The notes beneath the pieces are model-generated. The model saw only the letters and a list, made by a program, of their open reading frames with translations, was not told where the DNA came from and did no database searches. From Gammaproteobacteria bacterium UBA7310 (lineage in GTDB: Bacteria > Pseudomonadota > Gammaproteobacteria > Pseudomonadales > Ketobacteraceae): a stretch of DNA of 49,836 nucleotides. Location of the stretch: contig DKQK01000069.1 in the NCBI GenBank assembly GCA_002471665.1, positions 1-49,836 on the forward strand, written 5' to 3'. Below are positions 8,401 to 17,283 of this stretch, piece after piece. Numbering within the stretch: position 1 is the stretch's first letter; the number at the start of each line of letters is the position of its first letter. The position numbers and the translations under genes are program-made.

Positions 8401-8833
8401 TTGGGTCTTCGGCAATTGAAAACTGAACCCCCAATCCGGACGCCAATGGCCGGTTCTTGACAATGCCGCTGCAAAAGCTATCGATGGTAAGCAGGCGTAG
8501 CCGGTTTTGATTCTGCTTCAATCCCCAGTTGTGTTCACGGTCTTTGGCCAGCACCTGATTGCCTAATGTATAAAACTGAAGTTCGTACGGGTTTTCCGGC
8601 GGCGGCCCTGCAGCCAGTTCCAATGCCTCCATCACTCGCACCCGCATTTCCGCGGCGGCTTTTTTCGTGAACGTGATTGCCAGAATTTCTTCAGGCTCCT
8701 CCACAAGAGCCAATAACTTGAGTATGCGTAACGTCAACACACCGGTCTTGCCGGAACCGGCCGGCGCCTGAACAATAAAACTGTTGGTGATGTCCAGGGC
8801 TTTATCCCGTTGCAGCTGATCACTCACGGTCAC
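5486..8833 (-). CDS. AddA-like UvrD-family helicase with C-terminal nuclease domain
   Basis: A 1115-residue ATP-dependent helicase-nuclease for double-strand break processing. Superfamily 1 motifs run in order: Walker A APAGSGKT (residues 23-30), ITFTKKAAAEMR, the Walker B-type VDEFQDTSF, GDPMQSIYAFRKADVGLF, TSNFRSSATVIDW, MTMHKSKGLEFD and LLYVACTRAKQRLLL. A RecB-type nuclease domain closes the protein, with the D-Y-K of IIDYKL at about 1058-1060, so it appears catalytically intact. The GTG start at 8833 is supported by AAGGAG seven bases upstream and overlaps the AddB-like gene by 14 bases. It is the middle gene of a three-gene operon. It probably partners the AddB-like protein; RecBCD homology is more distant. 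Confidence 0.9.
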   Translation of the reverse strand: MTVSDQLQRDKALDITNSFIVQAPAGSGKTGVLTLRILKLLALVEEPEEILAITFTKKAAAEMRVRVMEALELAAGPPPENPYELQFYTLGNQVLAKDREHNWGLKQNQNRLRLLTIDSFCSGIVKNRPLASGLGVQFSIAEDPTELYTEAARELLASLDAGDELGKALRRVLGNLDNHFTKLSNLVIQMLAQRDHWLADVSAVHGNMDQFRALLEHSLANLNQDGLELVQAHFDPDFFPELEQICIYAKNQLRAQNLTHPLLDTVEGEFEHTKEQLKLLLTGQLQPRSRFTKNEGFPTGDNAAEKKLAKEYKARVKQLVEQLERSGEPGIASVQEFVNLPHASLSPEQWQLLDDVLQIMRYAAAHLKLVFQSQRSVDFNEVALSALMTLGTGDMPSDVTLLLDNKISHILVDEFQDTSFVQVELLDRLTSGWEQNDGRTLFLVGDPMQSIYAFRKADVGLFLRLWRSQRLGSINLIPLTLTSNFRSSATVIDWVNRVFKRIFPAAANTRTGAVQYSASVASKDAKPADAVSVTLFGHEKNQRASADVQEAHWICEQIKDLPRQESVAILVKGKSHVGHIVPHLKNAGIPYQAVDIESLSQSQIISDLLAAARALLSPNDKVSWFALLRGPWLGLTLKELDTLNNLDSVPWNALQKLEDCPWENDLTVSKLKHIRAVYQNAYLNRHRSEWQHALRSIVLQLGIPASARNKADLQSIDLFFGLLDTIDTIADIPDFQALRKKLDDLFVPPEIHPVGTRVVQVMTMHKSKGLEFDSVFLPQLHRKPRADDKPLILLDKQTAQVAEQQELFLAPFELRHEKNDSTVYAYLWRLQRQRLRNEAARLLYVACTRAKQRLLLSACVEQDDGDLKAPDGQSLLAFLIPRISDLLYQRIDVEPQTETPAYRCFRSATSAFLDAVQTGCGPAVAAQPEPHDTPTIEQVESGSQIRRHAGTLTHAILEAMAKRPSLYGTLDPVQLADTWAQELSRMGLETPDIPQALDIVTRAVTQIQRSQHGAWLFQAPKSHDAAEFSIMRNQTDKPIEKFIVDRTFVENGTRYIIDYKLSEPENDLTEFLQQQVGQYRSQLLGYHSALNAEHPLPTKLFLYFPLIDHLEEVAI

Positions 8834-11507
8834 GGTGTTGCTCCTTGATACGACAAACTGGTGACAGGTGACAATATTGGCAAACCTGGTTGTTCAGCGG
8901 TGTCACACTGGCAACACCCTGCTGATACTCCAGGGCCAATTGTTCCAACGTTTGACGCCATTCCCCAACTTGATCTGCCCACCCTGCTGTGGGGCTCTTT
9001 ACGGTGCGCGCAGCGCGCTCGGTAAACTGCACGTTATGATCCTGCAGCCCTTGCCACTCTGCTTTCTCAGGGCGGATAATGCCGAAATAAATCCCTTTTG
9101 TGTGTTCAGGGTTGATCAGTGCGTAAAGTGGAAGCTGGGGCTCCTCTGGCCTTGGCCCCAGCCATGAGGCTGTATTTTTTATACCGGTTTTATAATCAAT
9201 AATGGCGCGACTGCCGTCTTCGAGTACATCAATGCGGTCAACCGTCAATGTCAATTCCATACCCGCCAGGGAGACGGTCTGCCGCTTCTCAATATTTTCC
9301 ACCTTGAACGGTGCTCTTGTTAGCTCCGCGTTGCGCAGCCACTGGTACACGGATTGAAAGGTGCGTTCCCGCTCCAGTTGGTAAAGCGCTTCCGGTTGCA
9401 AATACGTTTCCTGCCTGAAACGCGCCATTTCACCATCCAGGATCTGATTGAGCACGCTTTGCAGCTCGTTGTCCCGTGCGATGAGCTGAGCCAGCCCGTG
9501 GTAGTCGGTAATCTCACGCCAGAATGACTCCAACACTCGGTGCACCAGCGAACCGCGGTCACTGGCCTTGATCCCTTCCTGCAGATTGTCTTCAGAGCGG
9601 ATTCCCAGACGGTATTCTGCATAGGCTTTAAAGGGGCACAGTGACTGCGCCTGAATGACACCACTGCCTCCCCTACTGGATTGCGATTGCAGTTCGGTGC
9701 CCAGATCATCACCCGCATCCACTGACAACAAGCCGGCAAGCTGAAACCGCCGCTCTTCTTGTGACACAAAATCCATCCCTACCGTAAAGTCGGTGATCGG
9801 TGCGATGGGTTCAAGCAATGGTGACATCAAAAGCTGGGAGTCACCTTCATATTCTCCCCAACTGAACACCACCTGGGGTGCTGCCTGGGCAAAGCCGTCA
9901 AGAATGGTGCGGGCGTATTCCAGCTCCCGATCCGGGCCAGATCCGGGCATGCCGTAGCGACGCAAGGTACTGCGCGGCAGCAACGGGTTGGCTGACACCG
10001 GCTGGGGCCACTGTCGACTTTCACATTCACACACCCACAAACCATCGAAATTCATGGCCGCCGCTTCAAGAACGCCCATTACCTGTATTGGTGCAGTTTC
10101 GGTTTGGGGTTGGAAGGTGACCGCTTTCAACGCCTGGCTGACTTCATTGAGAAAGCCGGCATAGCGGATCGGGTCCATGATTGCATCCAGTTCCGTCAGT
10201 GACTGTAATGTTTCCTGAACACGCTGATTTACCTGATACGATTCACTGTCCAGGGTTCTTTCCTGCAACCATCCCAGCGCTGCCAAAATTCGGTTTAGCC
10301 AGACCAACCAATTTCGCAGTGATGTGGTTTGCCCCCGTTGAGCAAGTGTCCTGTCACTGACCTTGAACAGAGGAAACGGTTCGGCTTCGGTGGGCGAGTT
10401 GCTCGCTGAAAACACTTTCCATAATTCATGGACGATGCACCAGTTCAAAAATGCCCGGTTCTTGCTTCTTAACCAGACGATGAAGGCGTCGCGCATCTGG
10501 AAGTGCTGGACTCCACCGGAAAAAAACGGGCTCTTTAGCAGGACTTCCCATTCAGCCAGCCGCAAATTACCCCCCAACGCCTTTAACATCAACAACAGAT
10601 GGCTACACAGAGAAAACGACGACAGTGGCTGACCAGCAGTGATATTTATAACGTGCCGCCAATCGTCCGCTAACCGGTCCGGGTACGCTGCCACCAAATC
10701 AGCACAGAGTTTTTCCAGATGCAGCCGTTGATGCTGCAGGTTCGGAATGACAATGGCAAAACGCTTCAGGGGCCAAGCAAAGTGCTGCTGCACAGCCCAG
10801 GACAGCGCGGCTTTGAACTGCGCCCCATAGTCAACGAAGGATAATGTTCCGCTGTGCCCCTGTTGTCGGTGTTGGCCACTGACGCAGACTTCTATTCCGG
10901 CCGCTGTCAGGGCGGATTCAAGGTGTGTTAGCTGCGGCTCCTGCAGATCGTTGAAACCATGCAGAAACACCCGTTCAGCCTCGCATAAGTCCGTTCCCCA
11001 TCGATCGTGAATCAGGCGGGGCAATCCCGCCGGGTCGATCCAATGGTGCTCGCGAAGATCCTCCAGGAATTGCTGGTGGGCGGCGGCAAACACACGGTTT
11101 TCTTCAGACTCCCCGAGATTCCAGTCGGTGCTGGGCAGGTGCCACCGACAAATGAGGGTACGTGCCTGCTGGCAGAGTTGAATGAGCCCTTCCAGGTGAT
11201 TGGGCTCAGCAACAACATTCGTCAGATGTTTCTGCCACAACGAGCGGACTTGAAGCGGCGAGAGCAGTCGCGGTAAGGCTGGGTTGCTCACCAGCGCCAA
11301 GCGGTTGTACTGTTCCAGAAACCAGCTGTCCAGGGGTTGGGTACGCAGTGCGTGCCATGTTTTGAGGCGCTGTCGGGTACGCTGAATCTCATCGTAATCC
11401 CGTTGCAACCAGGCCGATAGCCGTCGGTTGGGGGTTAAAATGAGGTCACCTGGCCCCAACTGGGTGAGATCTAATGGTGTATGGGTCACGGGCCTATTTA
11501 CAGACAA
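8820..11507 (-). CDS. AddB-like PD-(D/E)XK nuclease, probable DNA repair protein
   Basis: An 895-residue partner of the AddA-like helicase. The C-terminal third is a RecB-type nuclease: TVDRIDVLED followed by AIIDYKTG, with a four-cysteine iron-sulfur ligand set C624 (SLCPFKAYAEYRL) plus C876-x2-C879-x5-C885, as in AddB. The N-terminus (GDLILTPNRRLSAWLQRDY) has the inactive-helicase fold start but no Walker A, unlike Bacillus AddB. That fits the proteobacterial probable-DNA-repair family I recall as TIGR03623. The start is uncertain: TTG at 11507 gives the full length, and a GTG at 11489 is an alternative; neither has a clear ribosome site. First gene of the operon. Confidence 0.85.
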   Translation of the reverse strand: MSVNRPVTHTPLDLTQLGPGDLILTPNRRLSAWLQRDYDEIQRTRQRLKTWHALRTQPLDSWFLEQYNRLALVSNPALPRLLSPLQVRSLWQKHLTNVVAEPNHLEGLIQLCQQARTLICRWHLPSTDWNLGESEENRVFAAAHQQFLEDLREHHWIDPAGLPRLIHDRWGTDLCEAERVFLHGFNDLQEPQLTHLESALTAAGIEVCVSGQHRQQGHSGTLSFVDYGAQFKAALSWAVQQHFAWPLKRFAIVIPNLQHQRLHLEKLCADLVAAYPDRLADDWRHVINITAGQPLSSFSLCSHLLLMLKALGGNLRLAEWEVLLKSPFFSGGVQHFQMRDAFIVWLRSKNRAFLNWCIVHELWKVFSASNSPTEAEPFPLFKVSDRTLAQRGQTTSLRNWLVWLNRILAALGWLQERTLDSESYQVNQRVQETLQSLTELDAIMDPIRYAGFLNEVSQALKAVTFQPQTETAPIQVMGVLEAAAMNFDGLWVCECESRQWPQPVSANPLLPRSTLRRYGMPGSGPDRELEYARTILDGFAQAAPQVVFSWGEYEGDSQLLMSPLLEPIAPITDFTVGMDFVSQEERRFQLAGLLSVDAGDDLGTELQSQSSRGGSGVIQAQSLCPFKAYAEYRLGIRSEDNLQEGIKASDRGSLVHRVLESFWREITDYHGLAQLIARDNELQSVLNQILDGEMARFRQETYLQPEALYQLERERTFQSVYQWLRNAELTRAPFKVENIEKRQTVSLAGMELTLTVDRIDVLEDGSRAIIDYKTGIKNTASWLGPRPEEPQLPLYALINPEHTKGIYFGIIRPEKAEWQGLQDHNVQFTERAARTVKSPTAGWADQVGEWRQTLEQLALEYQQGVASVTPLNNQVCQYCHLSPVCRIKEQHRDRE

Positions 11508-11645
11508 ATTAAGGAAAACTATCGGATTAATGCAGATATTTTGCGATTTATACTGTCGAATCTATGCAACTGTCATCCCGATTGGGCTAGAATCGGTTAC
11601 CTGTTCATGATACCTCAAAGCTAGTTTAAATAGGATCCAATTACA

Positions 11646-12713
11646 ATGTCTGAAAACAGCGTCGACAACGTCAATGTTGCCTCGCAAGAGCTGCTGATCA
11701 CGCCGAATCAGCTCAAAGAAGAAATACCTCTCACCGATAAGGCCCGTGCTGTCGTGGTCCAAGGTAGAGACGATGTGCGAAACATTCTGGATCGCAAGGA
11801 TCACCGCCTGTTTTTGGTGGTTGGCCCCTGCTCCATTCACGACGTTGACGCTGCAAAAGATTATGCCCAGCGCTTAAAGAAACTGGCGGATGAGGTGTCG
11901 GACACTCTGCTGCTGATCATGCGTGTCTATTTTGAAAAGCCCCGCACCACGGTGGGTTGGAAAGGCCTGATCAACGACCCTTATCTGAATGACACGTTCA
12001 AGATCCAGGACGGGCTGCACATATCCCGCAAGTTGTTGGTGGACCTTTCAGAGATTGGTTTGCCACTGGCCACTGAAGCACTGGATCCCATATCACCCCA
12101 GTACCTGCAGGACCTGATCAGTTGGTCAGCCATTGGGGCGCGCACCACTGAATCCCAAACCCACCGGGAAATGTCCAGTGGCTTGTCTTCTGCTGTGGGC
12201 TTTAAAAACGGTACCGACGGTTCGCTCACCGTTGCAGTGAACGCTCTGCACTCGGTTTCCAGCCCCCACAGTTTTCTGGGTATCAACCAGGAAGGTCAGG
12301 TAGCCATCATCAATACCCGTGGTAATGCCTATGGTCATGTGGTGTTGCGGGGTGGCGGCGGCAAGCCCAACTATGATTCCGTCAGTGTTGCGCTGGCGGA
12401 AAAAGAGCTGGCTAAAGAGCAGCTTTCGCAGAATATCATGGTGGATTGCAGCCACGCCAACTCCAACAAGGATCCGGGCCTGCAGCCTTTGGTGATGGAG
12501 AACGTCACCAATCAAATACTCGAAGGCAACAAGTCCATCGTTGGTTTGATGATCGAAAGCCACATCAACTGGGGTAGCCAGAAGATAACCGATGACCACA
12601 GCCAGATGCAGTACGGCGTTTCCGTGACGGACGCCTGCATTGATTGGGAAACCACGGAAAAAAGCATTCGTGAGATGCACGAAAAGCTGAAAGACGTATT
12701 ACCCGCCCGGTAA
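11646..12713 (+). CDS. 3-deoxy-7-phosphoheptulonate (DAHP) synthase, class I
   Basis: A 355-residue AroF/G/H-type enzyme that joins phosphoenolpyruvate and erythrose 4-phosphate in the first step of aromatic amino acid synthesis. Diagnostic segments are VVGPCSIHD (near residue 59), MRVYFEKPRTTVGWKGL, LATEALDPISPQYL, GARTTESQTHREM, SSAVGFKNGTDGS, VDCSHANSNKDP and the C-terminal SVTDACIDWETTE. Which aromatic amino acid inhibits it cannot be settled by eye, so I give no gene symbol. The gene stands alone between its own promoter region, shared with the divergent addB-like gene, and a terminator. Confidence 0.93.
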   Translation: MSENSVDNVNVASQELLITPNQLKEEIPLTDKARAVVVQGRDDVRNILDRKDHRLFLVVGPCSIHDVDAAKDYAQRLKKLADEVSDTLLLIMRVYFEKPRTTVGWKGLINDPYLNDTFKIQDGLHISRKLLVDLSEIGLPLATEALDPISPQYLQDLISWSAIGARTTESQTHREMSSGLSSAVGFKNGTDGSLTVAVNALHSVSSPHSFLGINQEGQVAIINTRGNAYGHVVLRGGGGKPNYDSVSVALAEKELAKEQLSQNIMVDCSHANSNKDPGLQPLVMENVTNQILEGNKSIVGLMIESHINWGSQKITDDHSQMQYGVSVTDACIDWETTEKSIREMHEKLKDVLPAR

Positions 12714-12718
12714 ACAAC

Positions 12719-12743
12719 AAAAGGCCCCGGACAGGGGCCTTTT
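12719..12743. terminator. Bidirectional rho-independent terminator
   Basis: AAAAGGCCCC (12719-12728) pairs perfectly with GGGGCCTTTT (12734-12743) around the loop GGACA. It ends the DAHP synthase gene and, on the other strand, nfuA. Confidence 0.9.
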
Positions 12744-12759
12744 TCTTCTGGCGCAGACC

Positions 12760-13356
12760 CTACTTGAAGTAGGCGTTCTCTGTGACACTGTGGTCGGTTT
12801 CGTCCGTTACCCGTTTCAGTTGCGGCACTTTTTCCAGGAGGGTCTTCTCGATACCTTCTTTCAAGGTTACGTCCACCATGCCGCAACCCTGGCAGCCGCC
12901 ACCAAACTTAAGTACAGCAACGCTGTCATCGTCCACCAACCCCACCAGCTGAACATTGCCCCCGTGGGAGGCCAGCTGGGGGTTGATCTCGCTGTACAGA
13001 ATGTAATTTACTTTCTGCTCCACCGATGCGTTTTCATCGATCTGTGGCACCTTGGATTTGGGGGCGCGAAAAGTAAGCTGCCCTCCCATGCGATCCTTGG
13101 CGTAGTCTATGACGGCATCTTCCAGGAACGGTACGCTTTCTGCATCGATAAAGGCGTTAAACCCCTTTAACTCCAGCTTGGTGTCCGTGGGCTCCTCTTC
13201 GCCGTGCGCGCAGTAAGCCATGCAGCACTCGGCATGAGGCGTTCCGGGCCTTTCAACGAAAATCCGCACGCCCATCCCTTCGTTGTCCTGCTTGGACAGC
13301 AAGTCCAACAAGTACTCTTGTGCTGTGTCGGTTACGTTTATAAAACTGTCTGACAT
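12760..13356 (-). CDS. nfuA: Fe-S biogenesis protein NfuA
   Basis: A 198-residue carrier that delivers [4Fe-4S] clusters to apoproteins. The N-terminal A-type-like domain (about 1-100) has ECCMAYCAHGEEEPTD in the degenerate ligand region. The C-terminal NifU domain (about 110-198) has NPQLASHGGNVQL and the cluster ligands C155-Q-G-C158 in KFGGGCQGCGMVDVTLKEG. Length and domain order match E. coli NfuA. Possible clients in this window include CysH, CysI and the AddB-like nuclease, all with predicted [4Fe-4S] clusters; that link is inference. Monocistronic, divergent from metH. Confidence 0.95.
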   Translation of the reverse strand: MSDSFINVTDTAQEYLLDLLSKQDNEGMGVRIFVERPGTPHAECCMAYCAHGEEEPTDTKLELKGFNAFIDAESVPFLEDAVIDYAKDRMGGQLTFRAPKSKVPQIDENASVEQKVNYILYSEINPQLASHGGNVQLVGLVDDDSVAVLKFGGGCQGCGMVDVTLKEGIEKTLLEKVPQLKRVTDETDHSVTENAYFK

Positions 13357-13566
13357 GGTAAAACCTTCAATACGTTGTGCGTTACTAGGATAGCGGGTAG
13401 GAACACTAAAACCAAGTACTGCACTCGGGTATTGGCAAAATGATGAAAAAATTCGCTGCCAATATGAAAAATAATCAATCCGGCTGTGCCCGGGAAGAGT
13501 GTGGCTTCTGCTACAATGGCGCCCCTTACCATCGTATCGTCAACATTCTAAGAGCCTGATTTTAAG

Positions 13567-16500
13567 ATGAAAACCCTAGAAGATCGCCTTTCCAGCCTGC
13601 AAGCCGCGTTGTCCGAACGAATCCTGATACTGGACGGTGCCATGGGCACAATGATACAGGCCTACCAGCTTCAGGAACAGGATTATCGTGGCGATTTACT
13701 GGCAAATCATCACAAAGATCTTAAGGGAAACAATGATTTACTGACCCTGACGCGGCCGGATGTCATCGCTGCCATTTACCAAGCCTATCTCGATGTGGGT
13801 GCCGACATCATCGAAACCAACACCTTCAACTCCACCGCAGTGTCGCAGGCAGATTACGACCTTGAGAGCATGGTATACGAGCTTAATAAAGTGGGGGCGG
13901 AGCTGGCCCGGGTGGCTTGTGATGAGAAGACCCGGGAAACACCGGATAAGCCGCGATTTGTGGCCGGGGTGTTGGGCCCAACCAGCCGTACCTGCTCCAT
14001 TTCCCCGGATGTGAACCGGCCTGAGTACCGCAATATTACCTTTGACGAGCTGGTGGACAACTACAGTGAGGCTACGCGGGGCCTGGTGGATGGTGGGGCT
14101 GACATCATTCTGATCGAAACGGTTTTTGATACCCTTAATTGCCGGGCCGCCATTTTTGCGGTGCGTCGTTACTTCCGCGAGCATAATGTGGAGCTGCCGA
14201 TCATGATCTCCGGCACCATTACCGATGCCAGCGGACGCACCCTCTCCGGTCAAACCACCGAAGCATTCTACAACTCGATCATTCACGCCAAACCATTGAG
14301 CATCGGCTTAAACTGTGCGCTGGGGGCCGACCAGTTGCGCCCTTATGTGGAAGAGCTGTCCCGGGTGGCAGCATGCCGGGTCAGCGCCCACCCCAATGCG
14401 GGGCTGCCCAATGAGTTCGGTGCCTACGATCAAACCCCGGAGGAGATGGCACTGATCGTCAAGGAGTTTGCCACCAGCGGATTTCTGAACATTATTGGAG
14501 GTTGCTGTGGCACATCTCCCGAGCACATCAAGGCCATTGCCCAGGCGATGGAAGGTATAAAACCCAGGGTCATTCCGCAGATCAAGCCGGCATTGCGATT
14601 ATCCGGGCTGGAACCCTTCAATGTGGATGAAAGCTCCCTGTTTGTGAACGTGGGTGAGCGTACCAACGTCACCGGATCCGCCAAATTCCGCCGCCTCATC
14701 AAAGAGGAACACTTTGAAGAAGCCCTGCAGGTAGCGCGGGATCAGGTGGAGAATGGTGCTCAGATCATCGACATCAACATGGATGAAGGCATGCTTGATT
14801 CCGAGCAGGCCATGATCACCTTCCTCAACCTGATTGGATCGGAACCGGATATCAGCCGGGTGCCGATTATGCTTGATTCATCAAAATGGGAAATTCTCGA
14901 GGCCGGGCTCAAACGCATTCAGGGGAAAGGCGTTGTCAATTCCATCAGCCTCAAAGAAGGCGAAACAGAATTTCTGGAACGGGCCCGCCTGTGCATGGAG
15001 TACGGCGCTGCCATCGTAGTCATGGCATTTGATGAGAATGGCCAGGCGGACACGGCCCAGCGCAAGCAGGAAATTGTCAAACGATCCTATGATTTATTGG
15101 TGGGCATCGGGTTTCCCCCGCAGGACATTATTTTTGATCCCAACGTGTTTGCAGTGGCCACCGGTATCGATGAACACAACAACTATGCAGTGGATTTCAT
15201 CGATGCCTGTGCGTACATCAAACAGAACCTGCCCCATGCGCTGTCATCCGGCGGCATCAGTAACGTTTCATTCTCATTCCGCGGCAACGATCCGGTGCGC
15301 GAAGCCATACACGCGGTGTTTCTGTATCACGCCATTAAAGCAGGGCTGACCATGGGCATCGTCAATGCCGGACAGTTGGCCATTTATGAGGATATCCCCG
15401 GTGACCTGCGGGAGCGGGTTGAAGACGTGATCTTAAACCGGCGGCAAGATGGTACAGATCGACTGCTGGAGATAGCCGAGCAGTTTCGGGGTGAAGGTGG
15501 CCAACGAGTCAAAGAAGATGACGCCTGGCGCGATTTGCCCGTTAATGAAAGATTACAGCACGCATTGGTCAAAGGTATCACCAGCCACATTATCGAAGAC
15601 ACCGAAGAAGCACGATTACAGGCACAGCGCCCCATAGAAGTCATTGAAGGCCCTCTGATGGATGGCATGAACGTGGTGGGTGATCTGTTTGGGCAGGGCA
15701 AAATGTTTTTGCCGCAGGTGGTAAAAAGTGCGCGTGTTATGAAGCAGTCCGTGGCCCATTTGATTCCCTACATCGAAGCCGAGAAAGACGAGCACACCAA
15801 GGCCAAGGGCAAAATCCTGATGGCTACGGTGAAAGGGGATGTCCACGATATCGGTAAAAACATCGTCGGCGTCGTTTTGCAGTGTAATAACTTCGAAGTT
15901 ATCGATCTGGGGGTTATGGTGCCCTGCGATAAGATTCTGGCCGAAGCAAAAAAACATGAAGTGGACATCATCGGGCTCAGCGGGCTGATCACCCCATCGT
16001 TGGATGAGATGGTTCACGTCGCCAAGGAAATGCAACGCCTGGATATTCAGTTGCCGCTGCTGATCGGTGGTGCTACCACCTCCAAGGCCCACACGGCTGT
16101 AAAAATCGAGCCACAGTTCGATAAATGCCCTGTGGTCTACGTGGCCGATGCGTCTCGCAGCGTTAACATCGCTGCCAACCTCCTGAATGCAACACAAAGC
16201 TTGGCCTTACATGAAAAAGTGAAAGAAGAGTACGCGGTCATTCGTGAGCGTAACGCAAAACGGGGCAACCGAACCAAACTGCTGAGTTACGGTGCGGCCC
16301 AGGATAATGCCAAGCAGGTGGACTGGGAACATTATACCCCCCCTGCTCCTGCCTTCACCGGCGTCAAAGTGTTTGATCATTACCCTTTGCAGGAATTGGT
16401 TGATCGAATCGACTGGACGCCGTTCTTTATATCCTGGGAATTGTCAGGTAAATCCCCCGCCATACTGCAGGACAAGGTTGTGGGCGAAGAGGCAAGCAAA

Positions 16501-17253
16501 CTGTTTGCCGATGCCCAGGTCATGCTGCAAAAAATTATTGACGAAAAATGGTTGACTGCCAGAGCGGTAATTGGATTCTGGCCAGCACAGCGTATTGGTA
16601 CCGATGACATTGCGCTGCTCAATGAAGATGGCTCTGAATTGGCCGTATTGCACCATCTGCGGCAGCAAACGGATAAGGCCAACGACCAACCCAATTTCTG
16701 TCTGTCTGACTTTGTCGCTCCTGCCGGCACCAAAAGGGATTATGTGGGCGGTTTTGTGGTCACCGCAGGGCACGGAGTGGATGAAAAAGTGGCGGAATTC
16801 GAGGCCAATCACGATGACTACAATGCCATCCTGCTTAAATCGCTGGCAGATCGCTTGGCCGAAGCGCTGGCAGAACGCATGCACGAGCGGGTTAGAAAGG
16901 AATTTTGGGGCTACGCCAATGACGAGCAGCTTTCCAATGATGAGCTAATTAAGGAAAAATACGCGGGCATCCGCCCTGCTCCCGGCTATCCGGCCTGCCC
17001 CGATCATACAGAAAAGGCAACATTGTTTGATTTACTCGACGCCAGCGAGAATACCGGCGTAGAACTAACCGAGCACTTTGCCATGTTCCCCACGGCGGCT
17101 GTGAGCGGCTGGTATTTCTCACACCCCGAATCGCGCTATTATGCGGTAGGTAAAATCAACCGGGATCAGGTTGAGGATTACGCCGACCGTAAAGGCATGG
17201 ATCTGTCGGAAGCAGAGCGCTGGTTGAGCCCCAACCTGATCTATGACCCATAG
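13567..17253 (+). CDS. metH: Cobalamin-dependent methionine synthase MetH
   Basis: A full-length 1228-residue enzyme that transfers methyl from methyltetrahydrofolate to homocysteine through cobalamin. The homocysteine domain (about 1-340) begins with ILDGAMGTMIQ and has zinc ligands in GLNCALGA and IIGGCCGTSPEH. The pterin domain (about 350-620) has NVGERTNVTGSAKF. The cobalamin cap and binding domains (about 660-880) carry KGDVHDIGKNIV, whose H760 corresponds to the cobalt-binding His759 of E. coli. The reactivation domain (about 900-1228) has WELSGKSPAIL and RPAPGYPACPDHTEK. The protein is intact. I saw no cobalamin riboswitch in the 210 bases upstream. An MgtC-family gene follows after 30 bases. 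Confidence 0.97.
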   Translation: MKTLEDRLSSLQAALSERILILDGAMGTMIQAYQLQEQDYRGDLLANHHKDLKGNNDLLTLTRPDVIAAIYQAYLDVGADIIETNTFNSTAVSQADYDLESMVYELNKVGAELARVACDEKTRETPDKPRFVAGVLGPTSRTCSISPDVNRPEYRNITFDELVDNYSEATRGLVDGGADIILIETVFDTLNCRAAIFAVRRYFREHNVELPIMISGTITDASGRTLSGQTTEAFYNSIIHAKPLSIGLNCALGADQLRPYVEELSRVAACRVSAHPNAGLPNEFGAYDQTPEEMALIVKEFATSGFLNIIGGCCGTSPEHIKAIAQAMEGIKPRVIPQIKPALRLSGLEPFNVDESSLFVNVGERTNVTGSAKFRRLIKEEHFEEALQVARDQVENGAQIIDINMDEGMLDSEQAMITFLNLIGSEPDISRVPIMLDSSKWEILEAGLKRIQGKGVVNSISLKEGETEFLERARLCMEYGAAIVVMAFDENGQADTAQRKQEIVKRSYDLLVGIGFPPQDIIFDPNVFAVATGIDEHNNYAVDFIDACAYIKQNLPHALSSGGISNVSFSFRGNDPVREAIHAVFLYHAIKAGLTMGIVNAGQLAIYEDIPGDLRERVEDVILNRRQDGTDRLLEIAEQFRGEGGQRVKEDDAWRDLPVNERLQHALVKGITSHIIEDTEEARLQAQRPIEVIEGPLMDGMNVVGDLFGQGKMFLPQVVKSARVMKQSVAHLIPYIEAEKDEHTKAKGKILMATVKGDVHDIGKNIVGVVLQCNNFEVIDLGVMVPCDKILAEAKKHEVDIIGLSGLITPSLDEMVHVAKEMQRLDIQLPLLIGGATTSKAHTAVKIEPQFDKCPVVYVADASRSVNIAANLLNATQSLALHEKVKEEYAVIRERNAKRGNRTKLLSYGAAQDNAKQVDWEHYTPPAPAFTGVKVFDHYPLQELVDRIDWTPFFISWELSGKSPAILQDKVVGEEASKLFADAQVMLQKIIDEKWLTARAVIGFWPAQRIGTDDIALLNEDGSELAVLHHLRQQTDKANDQPNFCLSDFVAPAGTKRDYVGGFVVTAGHGVDEKVAEFEANHDDYNAILLKSLADRLAEALAERMHERVRKEFWGYANDEQLSNDELIKEKYAGIRPAPGYPACPDHTEKATLFDLLDASENTGVELTEHFAMFPTAAVSGWYFSHPESRYYAVGKINRDQVEDYADRKGMDLSEAERWLSPNLIYDP

Positions 17254-17283
17254 AACCGGTCCCTGAACAAAGGTGCCTCGATC

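Noticed and set aside
11508..11645. Promoter pair for the DAHP synthase gene
   Set aside because: TATACT near 11549 and TAGAAT near 11588 look like -10 boxes, but neither has a convincing -35 at 16-18 bases, so no promoter was listed.
13357..13566. Cobalamin riboswitch upstream of metH
   Set aside because: The 210 bases between nfuA and metH show no B12-box-like sequence or long paired structure. They hold a possible -10 (TACAAT, 13512-13517) without a good -35.
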